NCBI RefSeq assembly: GCF_000717595.1
Contig: NZ_JNZO01000022.1
Span: 144,259-208,258, forward strand
Reading direction: 5' to 3'
Source: Streptomyces flavochromogenes
GTDB taxonomy: Bacteria > Actinomycetota > Actinomycetes > Streptomycetales > Streptomycetaceae
DNA length: 64,000 bases
Shown: positions 51,526-59,400 of the stretch, one piece after another
How positions within the stretch are numbered: the first letter of the stretch is position 1
How the letters are laid out: each line of letters starts with the position of its first letter
Made by a program: the position numbers and the translations under genes
The notes under the pieces: model-generated
Told to the model about the DNA's origin: nothing
Databases searched by the model: none
The model's input: only the letters and a program-made list of their open reading frames with translations

Positions 51526-51547
51526 CCTCACCCGCACGACCGCCGGA

Positions 51548-51783
51548 TCAGCCGGCGACGGCGCCCGTCGCCCGCGTCCAGGCGACACCCGAGGTGTGCC
51601 CGGTGCGGTGGGCGGTCACCCGGACGGTGATCCGGGTCCCGCGCTGCGCCTTGGTGAGCGTGAACGTGGCGCGGGTGGCCCCGCCGATCGCCCGCCCGTT
51701 CGCGTACCGCTGGTACGCGAACGCGGTCGGCGCCGGCGTCCCCGTGCCCCGGTTCAGGCCGGGCGTCCGCCCGACCTCGACGG
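51548..51783 (-). pseudogene. remnant of a secreted Ig-like repeat protein
   Basis: About 78 codons on the minus strand read VEVGRTPGLNRGTGTPAPTA, then FAYQRYANGRAIGGATRATF, then TLTKAQRGTRITVRVT, then AHRTGHTSGVAWTRATGAVAG and stop. This is one copy of the YQWxxNGxxIxGATxxTFxLTxxxxGxxITVxVT module that ends many Streptomyces secreted and FG-GAP proteins. It has no start, signal or upstream partner: the frame runs into the out-of-phase crotonase gene. Several conserved Trp positions are replaced (YQR for YQW, RGTG for RGTW), so it is decaying. A terminator hairpin follows. The rest of the parent gene must have been deleted or replaced here. Confidence 0.7.
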
Positions 51784-52593
51784 CTACCGCCCCTCGTACC
51801 GCGCCTCCCGCCGCTCCACGAAGCTCGCCACACCCTCCTTCGCGTCCCGCGTCGTCATGTTGATCTCCTGCGCCGCCGCCTCCGCCGCGAAGGCGGCGGC
51901 ACGGTCCACGTCCAGGGACGCGTTCACCAGCTGCTTCGTCAGCGCGAGCGCCCGCGTCGGGCCCTGCGCCAGCCGTTCCGCCCACTCCCGGGCCGTCTTC
52001 GACAGCTCCTCCGCCGGGACGACCCGGTTCACCAGGCCCATGCCGCACGCCTCCGCCGCCGACACCGCGTCCCCGAAGAACATCAGCTCCTTCGCCCGCT
52101 GCGGCCCGATCAGCCGCGGGAGCAGATACGCCCCGCCGCCGTCCGGGACGAGCCCCCGCCGTACGAACACCTCGATGAAACGCGCCGATTCGGACGCCAG
52201 GACCAGATCGCACGCGAACGCGAGGTGCGCCCCGATCCCCGCCGCCGTCCCGTTCACCGCCGCGATCACCGGCTTCTCGCAGTCCATGACGGCCCCGATG
52301 AACCGCTGCGCCCCGCGCCGGATCGTGCGCGCCACGTCCCCGGGGACGGTCTCCGAGACCGCCGGCGCGCCCCGCAGGTCCGCCCCCGCGCAGAAGCCCC
52401 GGCCCGTCGCCGTCAGCACCACCGCCCGGACGTCCGGGTCGGCGGAGGCCTCGTCGAGCAGGGCCATGATGCGTTCCCGCTGGTCCCAGGTGACCGCGTT
52501 CATCGCCTCGGGGCGGTTGAGGGTGATCCACGAGACGCCGTTCTCGACGGTGTGGAGGACATCGGTGTGGAGGACATCCGGCACGTCGGTCAC
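51784..52593 (-). CDS. enoyl-CoA hydratase/isomerase family protein (PaaG-like)
   Basis: A 269-residue crotonase-fold protein: WITLNRPEAMNAVTWDQRER, GFCAGADLRGAP (oxyanion hole), VNGTAAGIGAHLAFACDLVL and RRGLVPDGGGAYLLPRLIG. The two crotonase catalytic glutamates are both replaced, while the GLVPDxGG Asp of PaaG-type isomerases is present. So isomerisation of a double bond or epoxide is more likely than hydration. GTG 52593 follows GGGAGC. A 15-bp in-frame duplication (DVLHTDVLHT) lies at the N-terminus. It is 22 bp downstream of the acyl-CoA synthetase gene in the same operon, under operator copies 6 and 7. Confidence 0.85.
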   Translation of the reverse strand: MTDVPDVLHTDVLHTVENGVSWITLNRPEAMNAVTWDQRERIMALLDEASADPDVRAVVLTATGRGFCAGADLRGAPAVSETVPGDVARTIRRGAQRFIGAVMDCEKPVIAAVNGTAAGIGAHLAFACDLVLASESARFIEVFVRRGLVPDGGGAYLLPRLIGPQRAKELMFFGDAVSAAEACGMGLVNRVVPAEELSKTAREWAERLAQGPTRALALTKQLVNASLDVDRAAAFAAEAAAQEINMTTRDAKEGVASFVERREARYEGR

Positions 52594-52615
52594 AAGAGCT
52601 CCCAGAGGGTGTTGG

Positions 52616-54838
52616 CTATCGACAGACCGCGAGTGCGTCCAGTGCCACCGCGCCCTGCCCGCGCGGCAGCACCATCAGCGGGTTGATGTCGAGCTCGGCG
52701 AGGTCGCCGTCGAGTTCCAGGGCCATCCGCTGGACCCGCAGCACCACCTCGACGAGCGCGTCCACGTCGGCCGGCGGCGCACCCCGTACCCCGTCGAGGA
52801 GGGCCCGGCCGCGCAGTTCCGCGAGCATCGAGCGCGCCTCGGACTCCCCGAACGGCGGGACCCGTACCGCCGTGTCGTCGAGGACCTCCACCAGGACCCC
52901 GCCGAGCCCGACCGTCACCGTCGGGCCGAACAGGTCGTCGCGGGTCACGCCCACCACCATCTCCACGCCGCGGCCGACCATCTGGCAGACGAGGATCCCG
53001 TCGAGGTCGATCGACTCGAAGCGGGCGATGTCGGTGAGTTCGCGGTAGGCGTCCCTGACCTGGCTCGCGGAGGTCAGCCCCACCTTCACCAGGCCCAGCT
53101 CGGTCTTGTGGGCGAGCTGGGCGCCCGAGGCCTTCATCACGACCGGGTAGCCGACGAGCCCGGCGGCCCGGACGGCCGCCGCCGCGCTGGTGACGAGCTG
53201 CTCGCGCGGCACCCGTATCCCGTACGCCCGCAGCAGCTGCTTCGCCGCGTGCTCGCTGAGCCGCCGGCCGGGCCGCATGAGGGCCTGGGCCTTGCGGAAG
53301 GAGGGGGAGGGGGTGCGGGGCGCCTCGTCGAAGGGGGAGCGGTAGGAGGTGGTGAAGCGGTGGTGGTCGAGGTAGGCCTTCACGGCCCCGATGCAGTTGG
53401 CGAACGTACGGAAGGTGGCGACGCGCGAGGAGCCGAGCAGGGTCGTGCGGTAGGCGTCCTCCGTACCGACCGGGGATCCCCACACCACGCACACCAGCTT
53501 GTCCGTCGCCTCGGCGGCGTCGACGAGGTCCTGGGCGAGCTTGTCGCTCATGGGAGGGAACGGCCCGGTGATCGGACAGATCAGCACACCCACCGACGGG
53601 TCGGCGAGGATCGCGTCGATGATCTTCCGGCCACGCCAGTCGCCCACCGGGTGGCCGCCGTTGTCGACGGGGTTGGCGACGCTCAGGTACTCCGGGATCC
53701 ACTGGTGGAGTTCGTCCTGCTTGGCCTGCGGGAGGGTGGGCAGCTGGAGACCCGCCTCGGTGGCAAGGTCGGCGAAGTGGGCCCCCGTGCCGCCGGATAT
53801 GGAGTAGACGACGACACCGTCGGCCCGCGGGCGGCGGGCGCGGGCGAGCAGGGTCGCGGTGTCCTGGAGCTGGTCGAGCCCGTCGACCCGGATCACCCCG
53901 AACTGGCGCATGGCCGCGTCGACGACCTGGTCGGCGCCCGTGAGCTTGCCGGTGTGCGAGGCGGCCGTACGGGCGCCGGTCTCGGTGCGGCCGACCTTCA
54001 CGGCGACGACCGGGACGCCGTGGCGGGCGGCCCGGTCGGCGGCGAGGAGGAAGGAGCGGCCGTCCTTGAGGCCCTCGACGTAACAGGCGATGGCGCCGAC
54101 CTCGGGTCGGCCGGCGAAGTACGAGATGAAGTCGGAGGTCTCCAGGTCGGCCTCGTTGCCGGTGGGCGCCCAGTGGGAGAGGCGGACGCCGAGCTCCTGG
54201 AGGGTGAAGACGGGCCGCCCCTGGTGGCCGGACTGGGTGATGAGGGCGACGGCGGGGCCGTCGAGGTCCTCCCGGAAGCGCTCGAAGGCGTTGAGGTTGG
54301 TGTTGGGGCCGAGGAGGCGGAGTCCGGAGCGGCGTACGGCGGCGGCGAGACGTTCCTGCGCGGCGGCCCCGGCCGCGCCGGTCTCGGCGAAGCCGGAGGC
54401 GAAGGCGACCGCGAACTTCACCTTGGTCTCGGCGAGTTCCTCGATGACGGGGAGCGGGTCGGCGACGAGGAGGACGGCGAGGTCGACGGGTTCGGTGAGC
54501 GCGCCGACGGAGGGGACGCAGTCGATCCCGAACACGCTGGTACGGGTCGGGTGCACGGGCACGATCCGGGCGCCGACCCGCTCGGCCCAGGCGAGCAGCT
54601 GACGGGTGATCCCGGTGTTGGGCCGGCCCTCGGTGTCGGATGCGCCGACGACGGCGACGGATTCGGGCCGGAAGAAGCGGTCGAGGTCGGGCACGGCGGC
54701 GTGCAGCGGGCGCCCGCTGACGTCCTGGTCGCCGGGGGCGGCGGTGACGCCGTGCACGGTGGTGCGGGGCGACTCCCCGCAGGCGACCACGCGGGCGCGG
54801 AGATCGGTGGTGAAGGTGCCGTGAGTCGATCCAAGCAT
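52616..54838 (-). CDS. NDP-forming acyl-CoA synthetase (acetate-CoA ligase family)
   Basis: A 740-residue enzyme of the ADP-forming acyl-CoA synthetase/Pat-like architecture. It starts with a CoA-binding Rossmann domain (FFRPESVAVVGASDTEGRPN), then succinyl-CoA-synthetase-like flavodoxin domains (RLLGPNTNLNAFERFREDLD, ITQSGHQGRPVFTLQE, AASHTGKLTGADQ with the phosphohistidine), and a C-terminal ATP-grasp domain (YGIRVPREQLVTSAAAAVRA, GYPVVMKASGAQLAHKTELG, LAELDINPLMVLPRGQGAVA). It would make acyl-CoA from an acid with ATP, reversibly. ATG 54838 is preferred over 54862. It shares an operon with the PaaG-like isomerase and is preceded by a paired regulon operator. Confidence 0.88.
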   Translation of the reverse strand: MLGSTHGTFTTDLRARVVACGESPRTTVHGVTAAPGDQDVSGRPLHAAVPDLDRFFRPESVAVVGASDTEGRPNTGITRQLLAWAERVGARIVPVHPTRTSVFGIDCVPSVGALTEPVDLAVLLVADPLPVIEELAETKVKFAVAFASGFAETGAAGAAAQERLAAAVRRSGLRLLGPNTNLNAFERFREDLDGPAVALITQSGHQGRPVFTLQELGVRLSHWAPTGNEADLETSDFISYFAGRPEVGAIACYVEGLKDGRSFLLAADRAARHGVPVVAVKVGRTETGARTAASHTGKLTGADQVVDAAMRQFGVIRVDGLDQLQDTATLLARARRPRADGVVVYSISGGTGAHFADLATEAGLQLPTLPQAKQDELHQWIPEYLSVANPVDNGGHPVGDWRGRKIIDAILADPSVGVLICPITGPFPPMSDKLAQDLVDAAEATDKLVCVVWGSPVGTEDAYRTTLLGSSRVATFRTFANCIGAVKAYLDHHRFTTSYRSPFDEAPRTPSPSFRKAQALMRPGRRLSEHAAKQLLRAYGIRVPREQLVTSAAAAVRAAGLVGYPVVMKASGAQLAHKTELGLVKVGLTSASQVRDAYRELTDIARFESIDLDGILVCQMVGRGVEMVVGVTRDDLFGPTVTVGLGGVLVEVLDDTAVRVPPFGESEARSMLAELRGRALLDGVRGAPPADVDALVEVVLRVQRMALELDGDLAELDINPLMVLPRGQGAVALDALAVCR

Positions 54839-54872
54839 GTGTTCCGCCCGCCCTTCACCCATCCGTATACAC

Positions 54873-54887
54873 CTGACGCTACGTCAG
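54873..54887. promoter_or_regulatory. regulon operator copy 6 (CTGACGCTACGTCAG)
   Basis: A perfect CTGACG-CTA-CGTCAG palindrome, 35 bp before the acyl-CoA synthetase start at 54838. It is paired with copy 7 at a centre-to-centre distance of 24 bp. Confidence 0.75.
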
Positions 54888-54896
54888 ATTACAGAA

Positions 54897-54911
54897 CTGA
54901 CGGCCAGTCAG
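54897..54911. promoter_or_regulatory. regulon operator copy 7 (CTGACGGCCAGTCAG)
   Basis: One mismatch in the right arm. Second site of the pair upstream of the synthetase-isomerase operon. Confidence 0.65.
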
Positions 54912-54937
54912 GAATAGGTGTGAGGCGGCGGTTGCGT

Positions 54938-55060
54938 GAGGCGCCGGTGTCCGGGGGGTGGCGGTCGCCCGGGGGTGGCGGTGTCCGGGGTGGCGGTCGC
55001 CCGGGGGTGGCGGTGTCCGGGGCGGCGGTCGCATGAGGCGCCGGTTGCCCGGGGTGGTGG
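54938..55060. repeat. short tandem repeat, GTGTCCGGGG...GGTGGCG units
   Basis: Units of 32-34 bp (GTGTCCGGGGTGGCGGTCG followed by CCCGGGGGTGGCG) occur two and a half times, flanked by two copies of a GTGAGGCGCCGG-like block. The run lies between the synthetase promoter and the end of the monooxygenase gene. It is non-coding in every frame I can judge. Confidence 0.6.
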
Positions 55061-55101
55061 TTGTCCGCAAGCGGCGCCTCCGCGGATGCGGCCGGACCGG
55101 G

Positions 55102-56253
55102 CTACCGCGCGATCCGGCGGGCGATCTTCTCCGCGTCGATCGCCAGCTCCCGGAACATCCCGCTGATCGGGTTCGTGAACCCCGTGAAGTACAGACCCGG
55201 CGCCTCGCGCGGGCAGCGCGCCCCGTGCACCACCGGATGCCCGCGCCCGTCGAGCACGTCCAGATGCCCGACGAGCGGCTCCAGGGCACGCCGGTAGCCG
55301 GTCGCCGCGATCACCGCGTCCGGGGTGATCCGGGTGCCGTCCGCGAGGACCACCTCGCCGTCCTCGAAGCCCTCCACGGCCGCGACGATCTCGACCTTCC
55401 CCGCCCGTACCGCGTCGATCAGGCCCACGTCCTGCACCGGGATCGCCCCCTCGCGCTGGCGCGTCGCGAGGCCCTTGTCGGGCCGGGGCAGCCCGTACGC
55501 CGAGAGGTCCGGCGTCCCGACCCGGGCCGCGAGGGCGCCCAGCCGGTCGACGAGACCCGTCGGCAGGCGGCGGACGAGGATGCCGGAGCGCTGCGCGGGC
55601 CAGCCGGCGGTGGTGCGCTTCACGATGTGCGGGACGGTCCGCACCGCGAGCCGCACGCGGGCGGCCCCGCCGTCGGCGAGGTCGGCGGCGATCTCGGCGC
55701 CGGTGTTGCCGATGCCGACGACGAGGACGTCCTTCCCGGTGTACGGCTCCGGGTTGCGATAGGTCCGGGCGTGGTCGAGGCGCCCCTTGTACGCGTCACG
55801 GCCGGGCCAGTCGGGGAGGCGCGGCGTGTGGTTGTACCCGGTGGCCACGACGACGGCCCGCCCGGTGAGCCGGCGCCCGCCGGTCGCGTGCAGGACCCAG
55901 TCGGCGCCGGCCCGCTCGACACGGAAGACCTCGACGCCCGTCACGATCTCCAGTTCGTGCTTCTCCGCGTACTTCTCCAGGTAGCGCACCACGTCCGCAC
56001 GGGCCACCCAGCGCCCGGACGAGCGGGGGATCCTGAGGCCGGGAAGAGCGGAGAGCCGTCGGGTGGTGTGCAGCCGCAGCCGGTCGTAGTGGGCGCGCCA
56101 GGAGGCGCCGACGGCGTCGGACTTCTCCAGGACGACGGCCCGGACGCCCCGCGCGCGCAGGGCGGCGGCGACCGCGAGCCCGCCGGGGCCCGCGCCGATG
56201 ACGTACACGGGGTGGGCAGTCTGTGGAGAGAGTGGAAGGGGGGTGGTGGCCAT
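55102..56253 (-). CDS. flavin-containing monooxygenase (class B type)
   Basis: A 383-residue FAD/NADPH enzyme. VYVIGAGPGGLAVAAALRAR binds FAD; VLEKSDAVGASWRAHYDRLR is the following arginine-rich segment; YKGRLDHARTYRNPEPYTGK corresponds to the FMO identifying sequence (FxGxxxHxxxY, with Tyr for Phe); VLVVGIGNTGAEIAADLADG binds NADPH; VVVATGYNHTPRLP is the ATG motif. It may insert oxygen into a ketone or at a heteroatom. ATG 56253 has no ribosome site. Operator copy 8 lies 160 bp upstream, nearer the divergent DoxX gene, so its membership in the regulon is uncertain. It stands alone. Confidence 0.87.
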   Translation of the reverse strand: MATTPLPLSPQTAHPVYVIGAGPGGLAVAAALRARGVRAVVLEKSDAVGASWRAHYDRLRLHTTRRLSALPGLRIPRSSGRWVARADVVRYLEKYAEKHELEIVTGVEVFRVERAGADWVLHATGGRRLTGRAVVVATGYNHTPRLPDWPGRDAYKGRLDHARTYRNPEPYTGKDVLVVGIGNTGAEIAADLADGGAARVRLAVRTVPHIVKRTTAGWPAQRSGILVRRLPTGLVDRLGALAARVGTPDLSAYGLPRPDKGLATRQREGAIPVQDVGLIDAVRAGKVEIVAAVEGFEDGEVVLADGTRITPDAVIAATGYRRALEPLVGHLDVLDGRGHPVVHGARCPREAPGLYFTGFTNPISGMFRELAIDAEKIARRIAR

Positions 56254-56412
56254 GAATGCTGAGCGTAATGACGTGTACACGCTGTGGGTCTCGGTCAAGA
56301 GGGATTTCGGTTGCGAATCGGTCACGCCGGTGCCGCTTCGGCCGCTCGTTTCGACCGCTCGCCCCGGTCGCCCGGTGCCCGCCCCTTGCGCGGGAGGCGG
56401 GGCTGCGCTGAA

Positions 56413-56427
56413 CTGACGTACCGTCAG
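56413..56427. promoter_or_regulatory. regulon operator copy 8 (CTGACGTACCGTCAG)
   Basis: A perfect CTGACG-TAC-CGTCAG palindrome, 40 bp before the DoxX start at 56467 and 160 bp before the divergent monooxygenase start. Confidence 0.75.
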
Positions 56428-56466
56428 ATCGAGTGGTGTCCCAGTGTTCCACGAGGGGGAGCGCGC

Positions 56467-56916
56467 ATGCAGACCGTCTGGCTCACCGGCGCCGAATGGC
56501 TCGCCGTCCTCCGCATCGGCCTCGGCCTGTGGTGGCTGGAGAGCTGGCGCCACAAGGACAAGAAGGGCTGGTTCGAGCGCGGCACGGGCATCGCCTGGGC
56601 CGCCGACGTGGCGGGCAGGCACAAGTGGCCGCCGGTCAGGAAGGGCTTCGAGACGATCGTCGCACCGCGCCCCAAGCTCATGGCGTACGTCGTCGTCTAC
56701 GCCGAACTGGCCCTCGGACTCGGCCTGGTGGCCGGCTTCCTGACACCGGTCGCCCTGATCGGCGGCCTCCTCCTGAACCTCCTCTACCTCGTCCTCATGA
56801 TCCACGACTGGGCCGAGCAGGGGCAGAACGCGATGATGGCGCTCATCTCCCTCGTCGCGCTGCTCGCCGTGTCCTGGCAGACCTGGTCCCTCGACCACGC
56901 GATCGGACTCTTCTGA
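56467..56916 (+). CDS. DoxX-like membrane protein, regulon member
   Basis: A 149-residue protein with four hydrophobic helices: WLAVLRIGLGLWWLESW, LMAYVVVYAELALGLGLVAG, LTPVALIGGLLLNLLYLVLM and MALISLVALLAVSWQTW. The pattern and the conserved LRIGLGLWWLESWRHKDKKG loop fit the DoxX/DoxD quinone-linked family. It probably passes electrons to or from the membrane in the pathway; that is inference. ATG 56467 follows GAGGGGGAG. It is coupled to the OB-fold gene by TGATG, and operator copy 8 precedes it. Confidence 0.8.
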   Translation: MQTVWLTGAEWLAVLRIGLGLWWLESWRHKDKKGWFERGTGIAWAADVAGRHKWPPVRKGFETIVAPRPKLMAYVVVYAELALGLGLVAGFLTPVALIGGLLLNLLYLVLMIHDWAEQGQNAMMALISLVALLAVSWQTWSLDHAIGLF

Positions 56917-57320
56917 TGACGGCCGCCGACCCCGACATCGACGCCTTCACCCGCCCGTACTGGGACGCCGCCGCCGAGGGACACCTCCTCCTGCGCCGCT
57001 GCACGGCCTGCGACCGCGTCCACCACTACCCGCGCGAGTTCTGCCCGCACTGCTGGAGCGAGGACGTGACCTGGGAGCGCGCGAGCGGCCGCGCGACCCT
57101 CTACACCTGGTCGGTCGTCCACCGGAACGACCTCCCGCCCTTCGGCGAGCGCGTCCCGTACGCGGCGGCGGTCGTCGACCTCGCCGAGGGCCCGCGCATG
57201 ATGACGGAGGTCGTGGACGTCGCGGAGGGCGACCTCCGGATCGGGATGGAGCTGGAGGTCTCCTTCCGGCGGGAGGGGGAGGTGGCGGTCCCCGTCTTCG
57301 GCGTTCGGTCAGAGGGCTGA
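56916..57320 (+). CDS. Zn-ribbon/OB-fold protein (DUF35 family)
   Basis: A 134-residue protein. LLLRRCTACDRVHHYPREFCPHC holds the four cysteines of a zinc ribbon; the following ATLYTWSVVHRNDLPPFGER to EGDLRIGMELEVSF is an OB fold. In other actinobacteria such proteins pair with a thiolase-like lipid-transfer protein and form the MaoC/DUF35-type hydratases or retro-aldolases of steroid side-chain degradation. No thiolase follows here, which is unusual. It overlaps DoxX by TGATG and overlaps the convergent kinase by 12 bp. The function is probably accessory to a CoA-thioester enzyme. Confidence 0.85.
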   Translation: MTAADPDIDAFTRPYWDAAAEGHLLLRRCTACDRVHHYPREFCPHCWSEDVTWERASGRATLYTWSVVHRNDLPPFGERVPYAAAVVDLAEGPRMMTEVVDVAEGDLRIGMELEVSFRREGEVAVPVFGVRSEG

Positions 57321-59294
57321 GATGTTCCGCCACGCCTGCTGGTCCGTCCCGAAGCCGCAGGCGTACGTCATGGCGAACGACCCGGCCGTCAGACACTGAC
57401 CGTCGCTGGAGTTCTTGAACATCTGCCCGGACGACGTCGAGGAGACGACCTTCCAGGACTGGGCCGAGGAGCCGGTGCACGCGGCGGTGGTGACGGTGGT
57501 GTTCCCCGCCGGCTGCAGGCAGCGGCCGGAATGCCTGTTCCTGAGCTGGAACGTGCCGTTCGCGCCGGGTGAGTAGGTCCAGGAGAACCAGTACGTGGTG
57601 CCGCCGTTGCCCTTGGAGCCGCATTCGGCGGACGTGACGAGGTCGCCGAAGCCCGCGTTGTACTCCGCCAGGCAGTTGCCGGTGGACGCGTTCTCCAGGG
57701 AGTACGTCCCCGACGGCGCCGATCCGCCGGTGGCCGGCGGCGGCGCGGGCTTCGTGGTCGGCGCCGGCCGCGTGGCCGGAGGACGGGTCGTGGCGCCTCC
57801 GCCGGAGGCCGTGGGGTTGGATCCGCCGCCGGACGGGTCGGAGGGTTCGGCCCCGCCGCCGGAGCCGTTCCCGCCACCGCCACTCGGCTGGGAGCCGGTG
57901 CCGCCGACGACACCGCCACCGCCGACCGCGCCGCCGTCGGCGGGCGGGGGCGCACCGGGCGAGGAGCCCGGCGGCCTGGACGACGGCGGCTTGGCGCCGG
58001 GCGGGGTCGTGGCGGAAGACGAACCGGGCGTCGACGGCAGCTGTACGTTCGCCGGCTGCGAGGCCACGGTGGACGGCGACGAGGAGGGCCCGGGGCCCGC
58101 GCCGAGCTGACCGATCTGGTACGGGCCGAGGGCCACGGTCAGGGTGGTGCCGGTCGCCACGACCACGGGCACGGCGAACATGACGAACCGGTTGCGCCGC
58201 TTCTCGCGCGCGCCGGACGCGGCGGAACCGGTGACGGCGAGCGGATCGGGCGAGGCGGTCGCGGGCTCCCTGGAGCCCGCCTGCGGGGTGAGGGAAGCCG
58301 TGGCGACGTCCTCGGCGGGCTCGGCCTTCGCGAGCTCCGCCAGGTGCTCGGCGGTCGGCACCTCGGCGGCGAAGGCGGCCCGCTCGGCTATGCGTTCACC
58401 GACGGCGGAGGGCCAGAGGGCGCCCGAGGCGCGCTCGGTGGTCCGCTCGACGAGCTCGGCGGCCGTGGGGCGGTCCGCCGGGTCCTTGGAGAGACAGGTC
58501 CGGACGATCTCGGCGAGCTCGGGCTCGGTCTGCGCGAGCTGCCCGAACTCGGGCTCGGCGTGGACGACGCGGTAGAGCAGGTCGGGGCCGGAGCCGTCGC
58601 CGAAGGGAGGGCGGCCGTTCGCCGCGTAGAGGAGGAGGCTGCCGAGGGCGAAGACGTCGGCGGCGCCGGTGAGCCGGCGGTCGGCGACGGCCTGCTCGGG
58701 TGCCATGTAGGCGGGTGTGCCGATGACCATGCCGGTCTTGGTGAGCCGGCTCTGGTCGGCGGCGCGCGCGACGCCGAAGTCGATGAGCGAGAGGCCGGAG
58801 GAGGTGAGCATGACGTTGGAGGGCTTGAGGTCGCGGTGCACCATGTCGGCGCCGTGGACGACGCCGAGCCCGGCGGCGGCATGATGGAGGAGCCGCCAGA
58901 GGGCATGACCCGGGAGGGGACCGCCGTGCAGCCGGATGGCCTCGTTGAGGGTGATGCCCGGGATGTACTCGGTCGCGAACCACGGCGGCTTGGCCGTGCG
59001 GTCGCTGGCGAGCAGCTTGGTGTTGGCGCCGGCGGGGAGCCGGGCGAGGTTGTCGAGCTCGTGGCCGAAGTGGCTGAGGAAGTCGGCGTCTTCGGCGAGC
59101 ACGGGAAGAACCCGCTTCACGGCGGCGAACTTCCCGGGCACGGCGCCGAGATAGACCCGCCCCATCCCCCCGGACCCGAGGACACCGAGCAGTCTGAACG
59201 CGCCGATCTGCCGGGGATCCCCCGGTTCCAGCGGCATGGCCCCGCTGCCGTCCAGACTGCCCGAATTCGAATTGTTTTCCGGTTCCCCCTGCAT
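57309..59294 (-). CDS. serine/threonine protein kinase with ricin-type extracellular domain
   Basis: A 661-residue membrane kinase. Residues about 25-285 form the kinase: LGSGGMGRVYLG (glycine loop), AAVKRV (Lys), MVHRDLKPSNVMLTSSGLSL (catalytic loop), DFGVARAAD and GTPAYMAPEQA. A juxtamembrane stretch leads to one helix (FVMFAVPVVVATGTTLTVAL), then a long Ser/Pro/Gly linker and, from about residue 535, a ricin/QxW-type beta-trefoil (NASTGNCLAEYNAGFGDLVT, RHSGRCLQPAGNTTV, SSAQSWKVV, DQQAWRNI). The outer domain may bind sugar, so it could act as a cell-surface sensor. A TACTGT -10 seven bp before ATG 59294 suggests a leaderless start. Confidence 0.9.
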   Translation of the reverse strand: MQGEPENNSNSGSLDGSGAMPLEPGDPRQIGAFRLLGVLGSGGMGRVYLGAVPGKFAAVKRVLPVLAEDADFLSHFGHELDNLARLPAGANTKLLASDRTAKPPWFATEYIPGITLNEAIRLHGGPLPGHALWRLLHHAAAGLGVVHGADMVHRDLKPSNVMLTSSGLSLIDFGVARAADQSRLTKTGMVIGTPAYMAPEQAVADRRLTGAADVFALGSLLLYAANGRPPFGDGSGPDLLYRVVHAEPEFGQLAQTEPELAEIVRTCLSKDPADRPTAAELVERTTERASGALWPSAVGERIAERAAFAAEVPTAEHLAELAKAEPAEDVATASLTPQAGSREPATASPDPLAVTGSAASGAREKRRNRFVMFAVPVVVATGTTLTVALGPYQIGQLGAGPGPSSSPSTVASQPANVQLPSTPGSSSATTPPGAKPPSSRPPGSSPGAPPPADGGAVGGGGVVGGTGSQPSGGGGNGSGGGAEPSDPSGGGSNPTASGGGATTRPPATRPAPTTKPAPPPATGGSAPSGTYSLENASTGNCLAEYNAGFGDLVTSAECGSKGNGGTTYWFSWTYSPGANGTFQLRNRHSGRCLQPAGNTTVTTAACTGSSAQSWKVVSSTSSGQMFKNSSDGQCLTAGSFAMTYACGFGTDQQAWRNISAL

Positions 59295-59301
59295 GGGCCA
59301 C

Positions 59302-59307
59302 ACAGTA
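59302..59307 (-). promoter_or_regulatory. -10 element of the kinase gene, leaderless spacing
   Basis: On the minus strand TACTGT ends 7 bp before the ATG at 59294. The region between the kinase and the next gene (59295-59400) contains nothing else recognisable. Confidence 0.45.
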
Positions 59308-59400
59308 GCCGAGCCCCCTTGCGATCTGAATATCGATCAGGCGAGGGGACTCGGCCGCAACTCATGCGTGCAGAGCTGTCGTTGTGCCGAAACGGGCGTG

